From positions 62,001-126,000 of the forward strand of contig NZ_JACHCE010000011.1 of the NCBI RefSeq assembly GCF_014200605.1: a stretch of 64,000 nucleotides of DNA. The letters run 5' to 3'. Made by a program: the position numbers and the translations under genes. Each line of letters opens with the position of its first letter. Position 1 is the first letter of the stretch. This document shows, piece after piece, positions 44,571 to 53,125 of the stretch. The DNA is from Pedobacter cryoconitis. GTDB taxonomy: Bacteria > Bacteroidota > Bacteroidia > Sphingobacteriales > Sphingobacteriaceae. Below the pieces are notes generated by a model. It searched no databases. It worked only from the letters and a program-made list of their open reading frames with translations, and was not told where the DNA came from.

Positions 44571-44726
44571 ATACTGATACGATTATTTCAAGTGGTTATT
44601 TATTTATAAACCTATAGCGGCGGTGCTTTGTTTTTGATGAGTCTTGTTATCTCTGCTGAATACAAAATTCGGTAAACGTATTTTGTTTGCTTTGTATAAA
44701 TCTGGTGTTTTGTTGTAGATTTCTCC

Positions 44727-44734
44727 TATTTTTG
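44727..44734 (+). promoter_or_regulatory. -7 box TATTTTTG of the third AraC gene
   Basis: Fits TAnnTTTG, 8 bases before the ATG at 44743, so the leader would be very short. No good -33 box at standard spacing. Confidence 0.35.
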
Positions 44735-44742
44735 AATGTCTT

Positions 44743-45576
44743 ATGAAGAGAACACAGTTTGATCAGTTAGTGATTCACGATTTTGAAGAGAAAGTATTCC
44801 ATCTGCCGGCACATAGCCATACTTATTACGAACTTGTTTACATTCGTAAAGGTTCGGGCATCCACCTGTTGAATAATAATAAAATTCCTTATACTACAGG
44901 AGATTTGTTTATTCTGAGCCCTGAGGACCATCATCATTTTGAAATCAGAAAAAGTACGCATTTTACTTTCATTAAATTTACAGACAGTTACTTTGCCGGA
45001 CATAAGATGAATAGGCCTGATGCATTGATATTATCTACACCAGAGGCCATTATGAGTCATAAGCTGCTGAAAGAGGTGAAGCTGAAAATGGACGAACCCT
45101 GTGTTTCTATTCTCCGGAAGATTGTAGAAAATATTGTAGCTTATAATTGTAGGAAAGATGTGGCTTCTTCACCACTGATTTATTATCAGATACTATCCAT
45201 ATTCGGACTGATCAGGGAAGCAGCAGCAAAGCTGAGTATCCGTATTGATGACGGTCAGCCGGATAAGGAAGAGCTTATTTCATATATTCACCAGCATATT
45301 TATGATCCGTATCTGATTAGAATTAAGCAGATCGCCCCTCATTTTAATGTTGCTGTTACTTATTTTAGTGACTATTTCAGGAATAAATTTGGGATCAGTT
45401 ACCGCGCATATATAAATGAATACCGCATAAAGCTGATTGAAAAGCGGTTGAAGGACCCTTCACTGAGTATGAAACATATAGCGGATGAGTTTGGCTTTAC
45501 TGATGAAAGTCATTTGTCTCACTTTTTTAAAAGTATGAGGGAATTAAGTCCGATGAGTTTTCGGCAGAAGGGGTAG
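44743..45576 (+). CDS. AraC family transcriptional regulator (paralogue 3 of 3)
   Basis: 277 aa. N-terminal cupin sensor: HLPAHSHTYYELVYIRKGSGIHLLNNNKIPYTTGDLFILSPEDHHHFEIRKS. C-terminal AraC domain (about 175-277): YDPYLIRIKQIAPHFNVAVTYFSDYFRNKFGISYRAYINEYRIKLIEKRL and MKHIADEFGFTDESHLSHFFKSMRELSPMSFRQ. Same subfamily as 23852 and 34222. Divergent from the amidohydrolase operon (172 bp between), its likely target. Confidence 0.9.
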   Translation: MKRTQFDQLVIHDFEEKVFHLPAHSHTYYELVYIRKGSGIHLLNNNKIPYTTGDLFILSPEDHHHFEIRKSTHFTFIKFTDSYFAGHKMNRPDALILSTPEAIMSHKLLKEVKLKMDEPCVSILRKIVENIVAYNCRKDVASSPLIYYQILSIFGLIREAAAKLSIRIDDGQPDKEELISYIHQHIYDPYLIRIKQIAPHFNVAVTYFSDYFRNKFGISYRAYINEYRIKLIEKRLKDPSLSMKHIADEFGFTDESHLSHFFKSMRELSPMSFRQKG

Positions 45577-45579
45577 GGA

Positions 45580-45757
45580 GTTTCTGTGGGTGCATAACCG
45601 GACTGTTTCCTGAAAGCATAAGAAAAATGTGACAGGTTTTCAAAGCCTACCTCTCTATACCTCAACTGGTTTTTGTTTATTATCCGAAAGTAGATAGTGG
45701 GCAAGTTTTAGCTTCTTGCATGTTGACCAACGCTGCGGTGTAGCTCTATAAATTTTG
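45580..45757 (-). pseudogene. 3' fragment of an AraC family gene, frameshifted
   Basis: On the minus strand the frame KIYRATPQRWSTCKKLKLAHYLLSDNKQKPVEV runs to a stop, and the next frame continues YREVGFENLSHFSYAFRKQSGYAPTE. Joined, these give the second half of an AraC DNA-binding domain (…KKLKLAHYLL…EVGFENLSHFSYAFRKQSGYAPTE). A single-base shift near 45665-45672 separates them. No N-terminal part is found upstream; instead the left boundary abuts the dispersed repeat at 45755. Confidence 0.65.
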
Positions 45758-45851
45758 TTCTTCGAAAACCTAAAAAAATCCTGTTGCGGAGAAATCGTCA
45801 ATACAATACTTTTAGTTCTTTTCAAGGGATCACTTTGCTCTGGTAGATGGG
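45755..45851. repeat. degenerate dispersed repeat, copy A
   Basis: About 97 bases that match 53322-53420 at roughly three quarters of positions by eye, including the shared block CACTTTGCTCTGG. No coding function is clear in either copy. Confidence 0.55.
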
Positions 45852-45981
45852 CGTTTTGGTGTTTCGATTCCTGAATTTAGGGTTCCTTTTAATGATAAGG
45901 AACTTGTGGAGTTGGCGGCAAAAGAATGGTATTTTCTGGAAAATTAATGATAAATAAATTATATCTTTCTGAAAAAAAGAA

Positions 45982-47109
45982 ATGAAGAAAACCAAACTAC
46001 TAATTCTAATCCTGTTTATTGCCAATTTCAGTTACGCACAAACCACTTTAATGGATAGTTTAATTCAAAAAAACTATTCCACCTTTAAAAAAAACAATAA
46101 TAATACTTTCGAAGGTAAAGGCTGGACAACTTTACAGGATGAAATCAGCAAAAGCAATTCTGTGTTATTGGGTGAGCTGCATTCCACCAATGAAGTCCCT
46201 TACTTCACAAACGCGATTATCAATAATATTAAGTTCGACAACTATATTCTGGAAATTGATCCATATACAATCAACACAATATCAACAAAAATTAAATCCT
46301 TATCTCCTGCTGAACTAGACAAATTCCGTAATGAATCAGGTTCAGCTTTATCTTTTTTACAAGGTGAAGCTGAGTTTGATCTATTCAAAAACATAGTTCA
46401 GCAGAATATCACATTATATGGAGCTGATCAAATTAATATATTTTCAGATCGGTTACTGCTTTCGGAATTGAGTAAGCAATCCAAAAATGCTAAAGCAAAA
46501 GAAATTTATAAGCAGATGATCGCTAATTCCGCTGCTTATGACACAAAAAATAACACCACCTTCTATTTGTTCTCTGACGATTGTCTGGCAAAAATGAACG
46601 CATTGAGCGCTCTGAATTTATCAGCCAATGAGAAAGAGCAGCTTGAAGCACTAAAATTAAGCAGGGAACTATATTTAAATCAAATTCATCGTTTAAGAGT
46701 TCAATACATGAAAAATCTGGTTTTTGGAAAACTCCCTGAATGGAAAGACAAGAAGAATCTTTTCAAATTTGGTGCTAATCACATGCCTAAAGGAGAGAGT
46801 TTAATGGAAGTATTCGATATCGGCAACCTGGTTTCCAATATTGAAGAGGCAAATTACCGGAAGTCATTACACATTATGCTCATCGGAAAGCAAAAAGGTG
46901 AAAAACTGACTGATTTAGTTCAATATAAATCTTTCTTAACCGTCGTAAATGATGGCAACTGGTATGCCTATGATTTGAGACCTTTGAAACAAGCAATCTC
47001 TAAAAACAAGCTTAAAGTAGAGAATTTGAAGCTGGAAAGAATTATAAAAGGTTACGACTACCTGGTTTTCATTCCTGAGGTTACTAAAGACACAGAAAGA
47101 GGGATATAA
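45982..47109 (+). CDS. exported ChaN/erythromycin-esterase-like superfamily protein
   Basis: 375 aa with a signal peptide (LLILILFIANFSYAQ, about 6-20). SVLLGELHSTNEVPYFTNAIINNIKFDNYILEID (about 60-95) resembles the GE-x-H motif of ChaN-like/EreA-like proteins (two-Glu/two-His site), with the later FKFGANHMPKGESLMEVFDIGN (about 263-284) supplying a second His. Substrate unknown; the family includes haem-binding lipoproteins and esterases. Stands alone at the left side of a decayed zone. Confidence 0.65.
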   Translation: MKKTKLLILILFIANFSYAQTTLMDSLIQKNYSTFKKNNNNTFEGKGWTTLQDEISKSNSVLLGELHSTNEVPYFTNAIINNIKFDNYILEIDPYTINTISTKIKSLSPAELDKFRNESGSALSFLQGEAEFDLFKNIVQQNITLYGADQINIFSDRLLLSELSKQSKNAKAKEIYKQMIANSAAYDTKNNTTFYLFSDDCLAKMNALSALNLSANEKEQLEALKLSRELYLNQIHRLRVQYMKNLVFGKLPEWKDKKNLFKFGANHMPKGESLMEVFDIGNLVSNIEEANYRKSLHIMLIGKQKGEKLTDLVQYKSFLTVVNDGNWYAYDLRPLKQAISKNKLKVENLKLERIIKGYDYLVFIPEVTKDTERGI

Positions 47110-47178
47110 TTCAATTAATCATATAAAGAACTGGTTAAGAGCCGGCTATTTTATTAAATATCCGGTTTTTTAATATGA

Positions 47179-47216
47179 TTTTTCAGATAAAAAAGCAGGC
47201 TGAAGTTCGTTTTCAT
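47179..47216 (-). pseudogene. relic of a tyrosine-recombinase N-terminus
   Basis: Reads MKTNFSLLFYLK on the minus strand, then diverges to stops. The 38 bases differ at about five positions from the start of the integrase pseudogene at 57420-57457 (MKTSFSLLFYLKK). MKT(S/N)FSLLFYLKK is a common start of Bacteroidota integrases. Confidence 0.6.
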
Positions 47217-47302
47217 TATTTAATGATTAAGGGTGAAACAATACCTAGAACCGCTCACTTTTTATAGGAGAATTGGTGCAAGTTTTTACACCCCCGGAAA
47301 AG

Positions 47303-47336
47303 CAAACCCCTGCAAACTATAGTTTGCAGGGGTTTG
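47303..47336. terminator. perfect 34-bp palindrome, terminator-like
   Basis: 17-base arms CAAACCCCTGCAAACTA and the exact reverse complement with no spacer. The GC-rich part flanked by A/T runs could form a hairpin. The nearest gene end is 194 bp away. Confidence 0.5.
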
Positions 47337-47738
47337 TACGTTTTGATATAGAATCTGGTGATACCGCTGGCATTTGCACCTTTGTAAAAATCAGCAATTA
47401 AACAATATCTGGATGGCTTTTGAAATTCGACTCCCCGAATAACGCACCTTTTTTTTTAATATATTTTAGCTACAAATGCTATATAGTAAATATACCATTT
47501 ATCCTAAAAAACGCAAGTCAGATTTATTATTTAGATGTCCCGAATGGACGACTCTGGTTTTGGGTTGTAGTTTTTAGTGGATCTTTAATGTGGCTTAATC
47601 CCTTGTAAAACGTCATTTTTGATTCGATCTCCGGTTAGGGTAGTTCTTTAATTATACCACATTAGTTGTTCAGGATAGAGTTTTACAAATGCCGGATTTG
47701 AATGCTAATAAGATCAGTTCGGAGCGGGAAGATTCTTC

Positions 47739-48629
47739 TTAAGCGCTAATTTCAAGCTTATATCCTTTACCGCGTATTACAACAATTTTGATGTTCGGAT
47801 CACATTCCAGTTTCTTTCTAAGTTTGGATATGAACATATCCAAACTGCGACCTACTATAACACCTTCATCTTCCCATATCTCTTTTTGTAACCGGCTTCG
47901 CTCTATGGTCTCGTTAGGAGAAGATGCGAAAATATGCAATACACGGGTTTCAGTTCTGGTCAGCTCTATCATCTTTCCATTTATCATGAGCTTACGATTC
48001 TTTGCATCGAACAACATTGATCCCAAAGTGACTATACCAGTATTCTGACCATCACGTAAGACCCGACTCGGCTTAACAGATCTCAAAAAAATAAAACCAA
48101 CAAATGCTAAAAAGGGCAAACCGCCTAGCAGAAATTCATTCTTTACTGTATTTATGCTAGGCGGTTTAAATTTAATGGTGATCATGTAACGTGCTCTGGG
48201 CTGCTTTCTTCCTATACAAGCTACAATATCATCTTTTTTATTTTTGGATATAGCATATCCATAGGCTATACCGGGTTTGCCACTGTTAAGAACATTAACA
48301 ACATAATCACCTGCGAGCGGGTCTTTGGCCAATAGACGCCGGGTAGTATTTACCAGGAAATCCGCTTGAAAAGTAAGCTCATTCTCAAAACTGATCTGGT
48401 ACTCATTTTTAACGATCTTTTTTACCGGAAGCACCCTTGATGTACTGTCGCCCGACTGTAAAAGTAGTTCATGCCCGATCCTCCGGAGTAAAACTTCCCT
48501 TCTTGCGGTAGCGAAGTCGTCGCTATCATTCATACTGAAAGCTGCGTAGATTGCAGAAATAGATAAAAGCAGTATGAATCCAAAGAGGTACTTGCCTTTC
48601 CCGGACAGGAGATTTCGGCTATCAAACAT
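47739..48629 (-). CDS. membrane-anchored winged-helix (OmpR/PhoB-type) regulator
   Basis: 296 aa. One membrane segment near residues 15-33 (FGFILLLSISAIYAAF) and another near 168-186 (LLGGLPFLAFVGFIFL) bracket a periplasmic region of about 130 aa with no recognised domain. The C-terminal Trans_reg_C winged helix (about 200-296) reads LGSMLFDAKNRKLMINGKMIELTRTETRVLHIFASSPNETIERSRLQKEIWEDEGVIVGRSLDMFISKLRKKLECDPNIKIVVIRGKGYKLEI. A one-component membrane regulator: the sensor part lies outside. Divergent from the propeller lipoprotein gene at 48833. Confidence 0.85.
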   Translation of the reverse strand: MFDSRNLLSGKGKYLFGFILLLSISAIYAAFSMNDSDDFATARREVLLRRIGHELLLQSGDSTSRVLPVKKIVKNEYQISFENELTFQADFLVNTTRRLLAKDPLAGDYVVNVLNSGKPGIAYGYAISKNKKDDIVACIGRKQPRARYMITIKFKPPSINTVKNEFLLGGLPFLAFVGFIFLRSVKPSRVLRDGQNTGIVTLGSMLFDAKNRKLMINGKMIELTRTETRVLHIFASSPNETIERSRLQKEIWEDEGVIVGRSLDMFISKLRKKLECDPNIKIVVIRGKGYKLEISA

Positions 48630-48832
48630 AGTGTCAGGTTTTTATTTACAAAGTTTACATTTTTATTTACAATCCAAATCTCTCAAGGCGAAAGATATCA
48701 AAGTAATTTCGCTGAATCAAATTGATATACTTCGACAAATAAAAATGTCTTAGTGTTTACTAAAAAATGAAAGAAGGTAGCTGCATTGACAGCTATTGGA
48801 ACTGTGCAGCTATTACCCATATTAAATAAATT

Positions 48833-49888
48833 ATGAAATACATACACCTATATGCTTTGTTCCTGATGTCTATTTTTCACACTTCCTGTGGACATAACCA
48901 AACAAACGTACCCAAAGTTAATATTAAGCCCGAAACCAAAGACACAGTCACTTCCTACGGGCCTAACACAATGGTTCGTAACATAAAAAAAGGCAGAAAT
49001 GGCACCATTTTGATTGCTGCATCATTTGGTGGTGTTTTTCGATATGATGGAAAATCTTTTACTAATCTTACAAGTAAAGTTGGTTCACGCAGATTCTGGG
49101 ATGTTCTGGAAGATCGACGAGGAAACCTTTGGTTCGCGTCTACTGATTCAGGAGTTTATTATTACAATGGAAAATCCTTTAAACATTTTACAACTAGGGA
49201 GGGACTTGCCAGTAATCAAGCTTTTCAAATTTATGAAGATAAAACAGGTAATATTTGGTTCGGCACCGGAGGTGGAGCAAGTCGTTACGATGGGAAATTT
49301 TTTCGAAATTTTACAACGAAAGACGGACTGCCCAATAATGATATTACTACTATCATGGAAGATAAAACCGGGAAATTCTGGTTTGGCACAAGTGGCGAGG
49401 CTTGCTTTTATGATGGAAAAACATTTACTGTTTTTAAAAATAAAGACGGTAAAGCCTTTAACAAGGTTAGAGGTTTAATCGAAGATAGAAAAGGAAATAT
49501 TTGGTTCGGCGGGTCGATAATCGAAGATAAAAAAGGCGATACGTTGTTCGTTTCAGATGGTCTTTGGCGCTATGACGGCAGTACCTTTACTAAGGTAACG
49601 CATCGGGGTGCTTCTGCTATAATCGAAGATAAAAAAGGAAACATCTGGACTACTGGTGCAGTAAAACCCAATGGGGATTGGGCACTTTCCCGTTATGATC
49701 AAAAATCCTTGTACAATAAAAAGCCCACTCTAACCGAAATAAAGTCAAAATATGAAGGAGGTAAAGGAATGCTTTGTGGGATTTTAGAAGCTAATGATGG
49801 AAGTATTTTATATGGATCTTTTTTCGGAGTGTATCGTTATGATGGAAAGACCATCACGGACTTTAAAAGTAAAGAGGGTCAGAAATAA
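48833..49888 (+). CDS. two-component-regulator-type beta-propeller lipoprotein
   Basis: 351 aa with a lipobox (FLMSIFHTSC, Cys about residue 19). It carries about six propeller repeats of the Reg_prop type, each with an N-[IL]-W-[FT]-[GA]-like core: GNLWFASTDSG, GNIWFGTGGG, GKFWFGTSGE, GNIWFGGS and GNIWTTG, interleaved with YDGKxFxxF strands. In hybrid two-component systems this propeller is fused to a kinase; here it is free-standing. Adjacent and divergent to the membrane winged-helix regulator, so it might be its extracytoplasmic sensor partner (inference). Confidence 0.82.
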   Translation: MKYIHLYALFLMSIFHTSCGHNQTNVPKVNIKPETKDTVTSYGPNTMVRNIKKGRNGTILIAASFGGVFRYDGKSFTNLTSKVGSRRFWDVLEDRRGNLWFASTDSGVYYYNGKSFKHFTTREGLASNQAFQIYEDKTGNIWFGTGGGASRYDGKFFRNFTTKDGLPNNDITTIMEDKTGKFWFGTSGEACFYDGKTFTVFKNKDGKAFNKVRGLIEDRKGNIWFGGSIIEDKKGDTLFVSDGLWRYDGSTFTKVTHRGASAIIEDKKGNIWTTGAVKPNGDWALSRYDQKSLYNKKPTLTEIKSKYEGGKGMLCGILEANDGSILYGSFFGVYRYDGKTITDFKSKEGQK

Positions 49889-50098
49889 TGTGTATTACTG
49901 ATTTTACAATCATTTGTCAATTATTATTAATCAATATAATTCCTATAGTATACAGCAAACGACTTATCTACGCCTGGTTCACCATAACCAACACCGATAT
50001 ATCGAAAGTTTAAGCAGGAACTTGCAAATTCTTCGAACTATTGAACTCCTTCGTTAATACAAAACTTTTTAGTGATTTGCCGGGCACATGTAATTCAT

Positions 50099-50293
50099 TC
50101 ATTTTGATATAGTTTTAAAGGTATCAAATGATTGATAGTCCTTATCTTCCATCTTGAAGTATGTGCTGATCCACTCAGCATTCAATGCTCTGAACGGCCC
50201 ACTATATTTAGGTTCAAATGGCACTATTGCTAAATCTCCACTTTCCTTAATTTCTTTTTCTTTCTTCATTTTCATATCAAGAAGTCTTATCAA
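50099..50293 (-). pseudogene. truncated GNAT acetyltransferase, N-terminal part
   Basis: 64 residues ending in a stop. AIVPFEPKYSGPFRALNAEWISTYFKMEDKDYQSFD matches the start of a GNAT acetyltransferase (…I-PFEPKY…F-x-LN-EWI-x-YFKME-x-DY). The acetyl-CoA-binding core that should follow is missing; the next sequence (FKTISK) leads to a stop. Lies 24 bp after AlaX on the same strand. Possibly a short remnant of a longer gene. Confidence 0.6.
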
Positions 50294-50317
50294 CTATAAA
50301 TTGTGGTGTCTCTATAC

Positions 50318-51112
50318 CTAACTACAATTATGACTAGTATTGCTTTTAATACCTTCTACAGCCTTTTCAAACCCATATTTTATTTTTAGATTTCCTTTTT
50401 TTTGCTTGTATCCGTTAACTTTTAACCCTTCCAGACACCCTGTATGCTCAACATGAGTTCCTCCACAAGCATAGGAGAGAAAACCACCAATTGTTACAAG
50501 CCGTACAGCGTCATCTTCCTCAGGTGAGAACCCGGTAATACTAAAAGCGTCTTCATATTCCTTCGACTTCGAAGAAACGATCTTTGACGTGAATGGATGC
50601 TTTGCTGCAACATTTTGTTGAAGTCGGTAGTTGATTTCATTAAGGTCAACTTGGTTTATTCCTGATTTGGAAATAAACTCAACATGGCTTCCGGCTTCGA
50701 AGTGGAATCCTTTAATAGGTTGAAGGTCTAGTCTCAATTCCTCATATACTACAGATGAAAGCAAATGACCTGCGGAATGTAAAAGGGAATTCAGCGACCT
50801 TTTAACAGGATCGATAATGATGTCTGCTGACAATCCCGGGTAGAGGGGTGTCGATGTTTGATCTACATATATTCTAAGCTGCTTATCAATAAACTTGGCG
50901 TTTGTTATATTAAAAAACTCGCCATTAATAACTAACTCACCTTTATCCGTTTCTTGGCCTCCTCCACCAGGGAAGAAACACGACTCATTCGGTATCAAAT
51001 AAAACCCTCTTTCATCTGTTCCGGTAAAAACAATTATTGAGTTGTTTTGCGTTAATTTTGGCGCGTCAAAATAGAGTATTTTCGTTTTCATATTGCCATC
51101 TGTAAAATGCAT
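50318..51112 (-). CDS. AlaX-type alanyl-tRNA editing protein
   Basis: 264 aa, or 257 aa if the Met at 51091 (MKTKILYFDAPKL) is the start. It contains the tRNA-editing second additional domain: zinc ligands H112 and H116 in HSAGH, and C216 and H220 in CGGTH. The N-terminal barrel is FPGGGGQETDKGELVINGEFFNI. AlaX proteins hydrolyse mischarged Ser- or Gly-tRNA(Ala). It is co-directional with the threonine-aldolase gene (17-38 bp gap), so probably one transcript regulated with it. Confidence 0.88.
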   Translation of the reverse strand: MHFTDGNMKTKILYFDAPKLTQNNSIIVFTGTDERGFYLIPNESCFFPGGGGQETDKGELVINGEFFNITNAKFIDKQLRIYVDQTSTPLYPGLSADIIIDPVKRSLNSLLHSAGHLLSSVVYEELRLDLQPIKGFHFEAGSHVEFISKSGINQVDLNEINYRLQQNVAAKHPFTSKIVSSKSKEYEDAFSITGFSPEEDDAVRLVTIGGFLSYACGGTHVEHTGCLEGLKVNGYKQKKGNLKIKYGFEKAVEGIKSNTSHNCS

Positions 51113-51129
51113 CCTTTTAAAATTTGTGA

Positions 51130-52170
51130 TTAGTTAATTTGTTGAGAATGACACTGCGCTAAATCTGCAATAAATTGCTGGACTATCTGGTTCGATATTG
51201 CCCAATTTGTAACCAGGCGTACTACTGCCTTTTCGCCAACAAGATGTTCCCATACGTAGAAATCATATTTTTGCTCCAGCTCTGCAATAACTGAATTAGG
51301 GAATACAGGAAATATTTGGTTTGTCTTGGAGTCTATGGATAGTTCGTAACCTAGCTTTTTAATTCCTTCGGAAAGTTCTGCAGCGGTACGGTTAAGGTGT
51401 GCTCCAATCTCGAAGTATAAGTCATTCTTAAATAGTTCGATAAACTGAATACCTAATAGCCTGCCTTTTGCAAGCAATGCGCCCCGCATCTTCAAGTTAT
51501 AGCCAAAGTCTTCTCTTAATAGAGGATTATTAATTACGATTGCTTCCCCAAGTAAAGCTCCATTTTTTGTTCCTCCTATGTAAAACACATCTGTGTACTT
51601 TGCAAGATCGGAGAATTTGATATCTCCGGCATTTAATCCAGATGCCAGACGGGCACCATCAAGGAAAAGATATAAGTTATTTTCTTGACAGAATTCCCAA
51701 AGGGCAACCAGTTCTAGCTTTGTGTAATGAGTACCAATTTCAGTTGAATTGGAGATATATACCAATTTCGGCATGCGCATATGTATCTCCATAACAGACG
51801 TGAGATATGATTGAATCAACATTGGTGACAATTTGCCATCAAGAGTTGACAGAGCTTCAATTCGATGGCCTGTAGCCTCAATTGCACCTGTTTCATGATG
51901 GTTAATGTGTCCGGATGCAGCTGAAATAACCGATTGGTAGGGCTTAAGTATTGACGATATAACAGTTAAATTAGCTTGTGTTCCCCCTGAAACCAAATAA
52001 ATTCCGGCATCGCTTGCTCCAAGTTTTTCACGGATAAGCTTAGCCGCATAAAGCGAATATTCATCATCGCCATATCCTTGTTGCAGTGTATCATTACTCT
52101 CACAAAGTGCTTTGAGTATATTGGGATGGGCACCAACGCTGTAATCGTTTTTAAAACTATAAATTTTCAT
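51130..52170 (-). CDS. low-specificity threonine aldolase / beta-eliminating lyase family PLP enzyme
   Basis: 346 aa PLP-dependent aldolase. The cofactor Lys is K202 in FYIGGTKNGALLGEA, and Asp171 (FLDGARLASG) holds the pyridine nitrogen. Other marks are GYGDDEYSLYAAKLIREKLG at the N-terminus, SGGTQANLTVIS and HINHHETGAIEATGH (residues 88-102), as in threonine aldolases. Cleaves threonine/allo-threonine (or phenylserine-type) substrates to glycine and aldehyde; the exact substrate is not clear. Divergent from the LysR gene at 52265, and co-transcribed with AlaX. Confidence 0.85.
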   Translation of the reverse strand: MKIYSFKNDYSVGAHPNILKALCESNDTLQQGYGDDEYSLYAAKLIREKLGASDAGIYLVSGGTQANLTVISSILKPYQSVISAASGHINHHETGAIEATGHRIEALSTLDGKLSPMLIQSYLTSVMEIHMRMPKLVYISNSTEIGTHYTKLELVALWEFCQENNLYLFLDGARLASGLNAGDIKFSDLAKYTDVFYIGGTKNGALLGEAIVINNPLLREDFGYNLKMRGALLAKGRLLGIQFIELFKNDLYFEIGAHLNRTAAELSEGIKKLGYELSIDSKTNQIFPVFPNSVIAELEQKYDFYVWEHLVGEKAVVRLVTNWAISNQIVQQFIADLAQCHSQQIN

Positions 52171-52191
52171 CTGATATCAATTATAATACTA

Positions 52192-52199
52192 CAAAGGTA
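52192..52199 (-). promoter_or_regulatory. -7 box TACCTTTG of the aldolase-AlaX operon
   Basis: On the minus strand TACCTTTG matches TAnnTTTG, 21 bases before the aldolase start codon, in the 94-bp gap shared with the LysR gene. Confidence 0.45.
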
Positions 52200-52264
52200 C
52201 ATTCGAGTTTGATGCCTGGAAATGCTAACTTTATATTTATTAATGCACTTTAAACATTAGTGTC

Positions 52265-53125
52265 ATGACATCAAACCAGATATCATATTTCTTAGCGCTG
52301 TCCAAAGAACTCCATTATTGGAGAACTTCTTACCAGTTAAATATTACCCAGTCCTCCCTCAGCAGACATATTCAAGGACTGGAGCAAGAGCTAAACGTTC
52401 AGCTTTTCAAACGAACCAAACGTAGTGTAGAATTGACTGATGCAGGGAAATTCTTGAAAGATCATTGGGAACCCATTATGGAGCAATTTGATGCTACAAT
52501 CGCCTATGCAAAAAAAATTGAGCAAGGTTCTCTCGGCACAGTCAGCATCACACATCCTGGGTCGATGGATCATAGGTTATTACCTCAATTTCTAAGTAAA
52601 ATAGCTGGGCAGTATCCATTAGTGAAAACTGAACTTATCCAATTGCGATACGACCAGGAAGTAGAGTTCTTAGTCAAGTTTAAAGTAGACATGGCATTTA
52701 GCAGATATAAACACTCTAGTGAAATGTTAGACTCCAAACTAATAGAAATGGAGAGTTTTGCCTTTGTCGTATCTGACATGCATGATATTAAGTCAAATAG
52801 TGATTTAAAACCAGATATACTCAACAAGCAAAGATTTATTTTACCTGCTTTACAACCGGGATATAGCTACCCCGCATTAATTCAAAATATTTTTGATCAC
52901 TACCAGATCAATCCTTCAATAGTTATTGAATCAGATTTTGCATCAACGGTAGTGTCATTGGTGGCTACAGGTATTGGTATCTCCATAGTTCCAATAAGTG
53001 TTTCGTTCTCTTCTGTCGTTGGCGTGAAATTTATAGAAATTCCTTTTACCATTCCTCTTTATCTTTATTGGAGAAAAAATGAGGATAATCCACTCATTAG
53101 AAACGTAATCTCATTAATAACATGA
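52265..53125 (+). CDS. LysR family transcriptional regulator
   Basis: 286 aa. The N-terminal helix-turn-helix is ISYFLALSKELHYWRTSYQLNITQSSLSRHIQGLEQELNVQLFKRTKRSVELTDAGK (about 6-62), followed by a coiled linker and the substrate-binding domain (GTVSITHPGSMDHRLLPQFLSKIAGQYPLVKTELIQLRYDQEVEFLVKFKVDMAFSRY and the ATGIGISIVPISVS pocket). Divergent from the threonine aldolase/AlaX genes; standard position for an activator responding to their substrate (inference). Confidence 0.9.
   Translation: MTSNQISYFLALSKELHYWRTSYQLNITQSSLSRHIQGLEQELNVQLFKRTKRSVELTDAGKFLKDHWEPIMEQFDATIAYAKKIEQGSLGTVSITHPGSMDHRLLPQFLSKIAGQYPLVKTELIQLRYDQEVEFLVKFKVDMAFSRYKHSSEMLDSKLIEMESFAFVVSDMHDIKSNSDLKPDILNKQRFILPALQPGYSYPALIQNIFDHYQINPSIVIESDFASTVVSLVATGIGISIVPISVSFSSVVGVKFIEIPFTIPLYLYWRKNEDNPLIRNVISLIT

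Larger units (their letters stand above)
47110..47738. other. 629-bp gene-free stretch with remnants
   Basis: Contains an integrase N-terminus relic (47179-47216) and a perfect 34-bp palindrome (47303-47336). The right half is AT-rich with no supported gene. Confidence 0.55.

Noticed and set aside
47428..47455. TTCGACTCCCCG resembling a tRNA T-loop and 3' end, as an attachment-site remnant
   Set aside because: No pairing acceptor or T-stem could be built and it does not match the tRNA-Lys 3' end.
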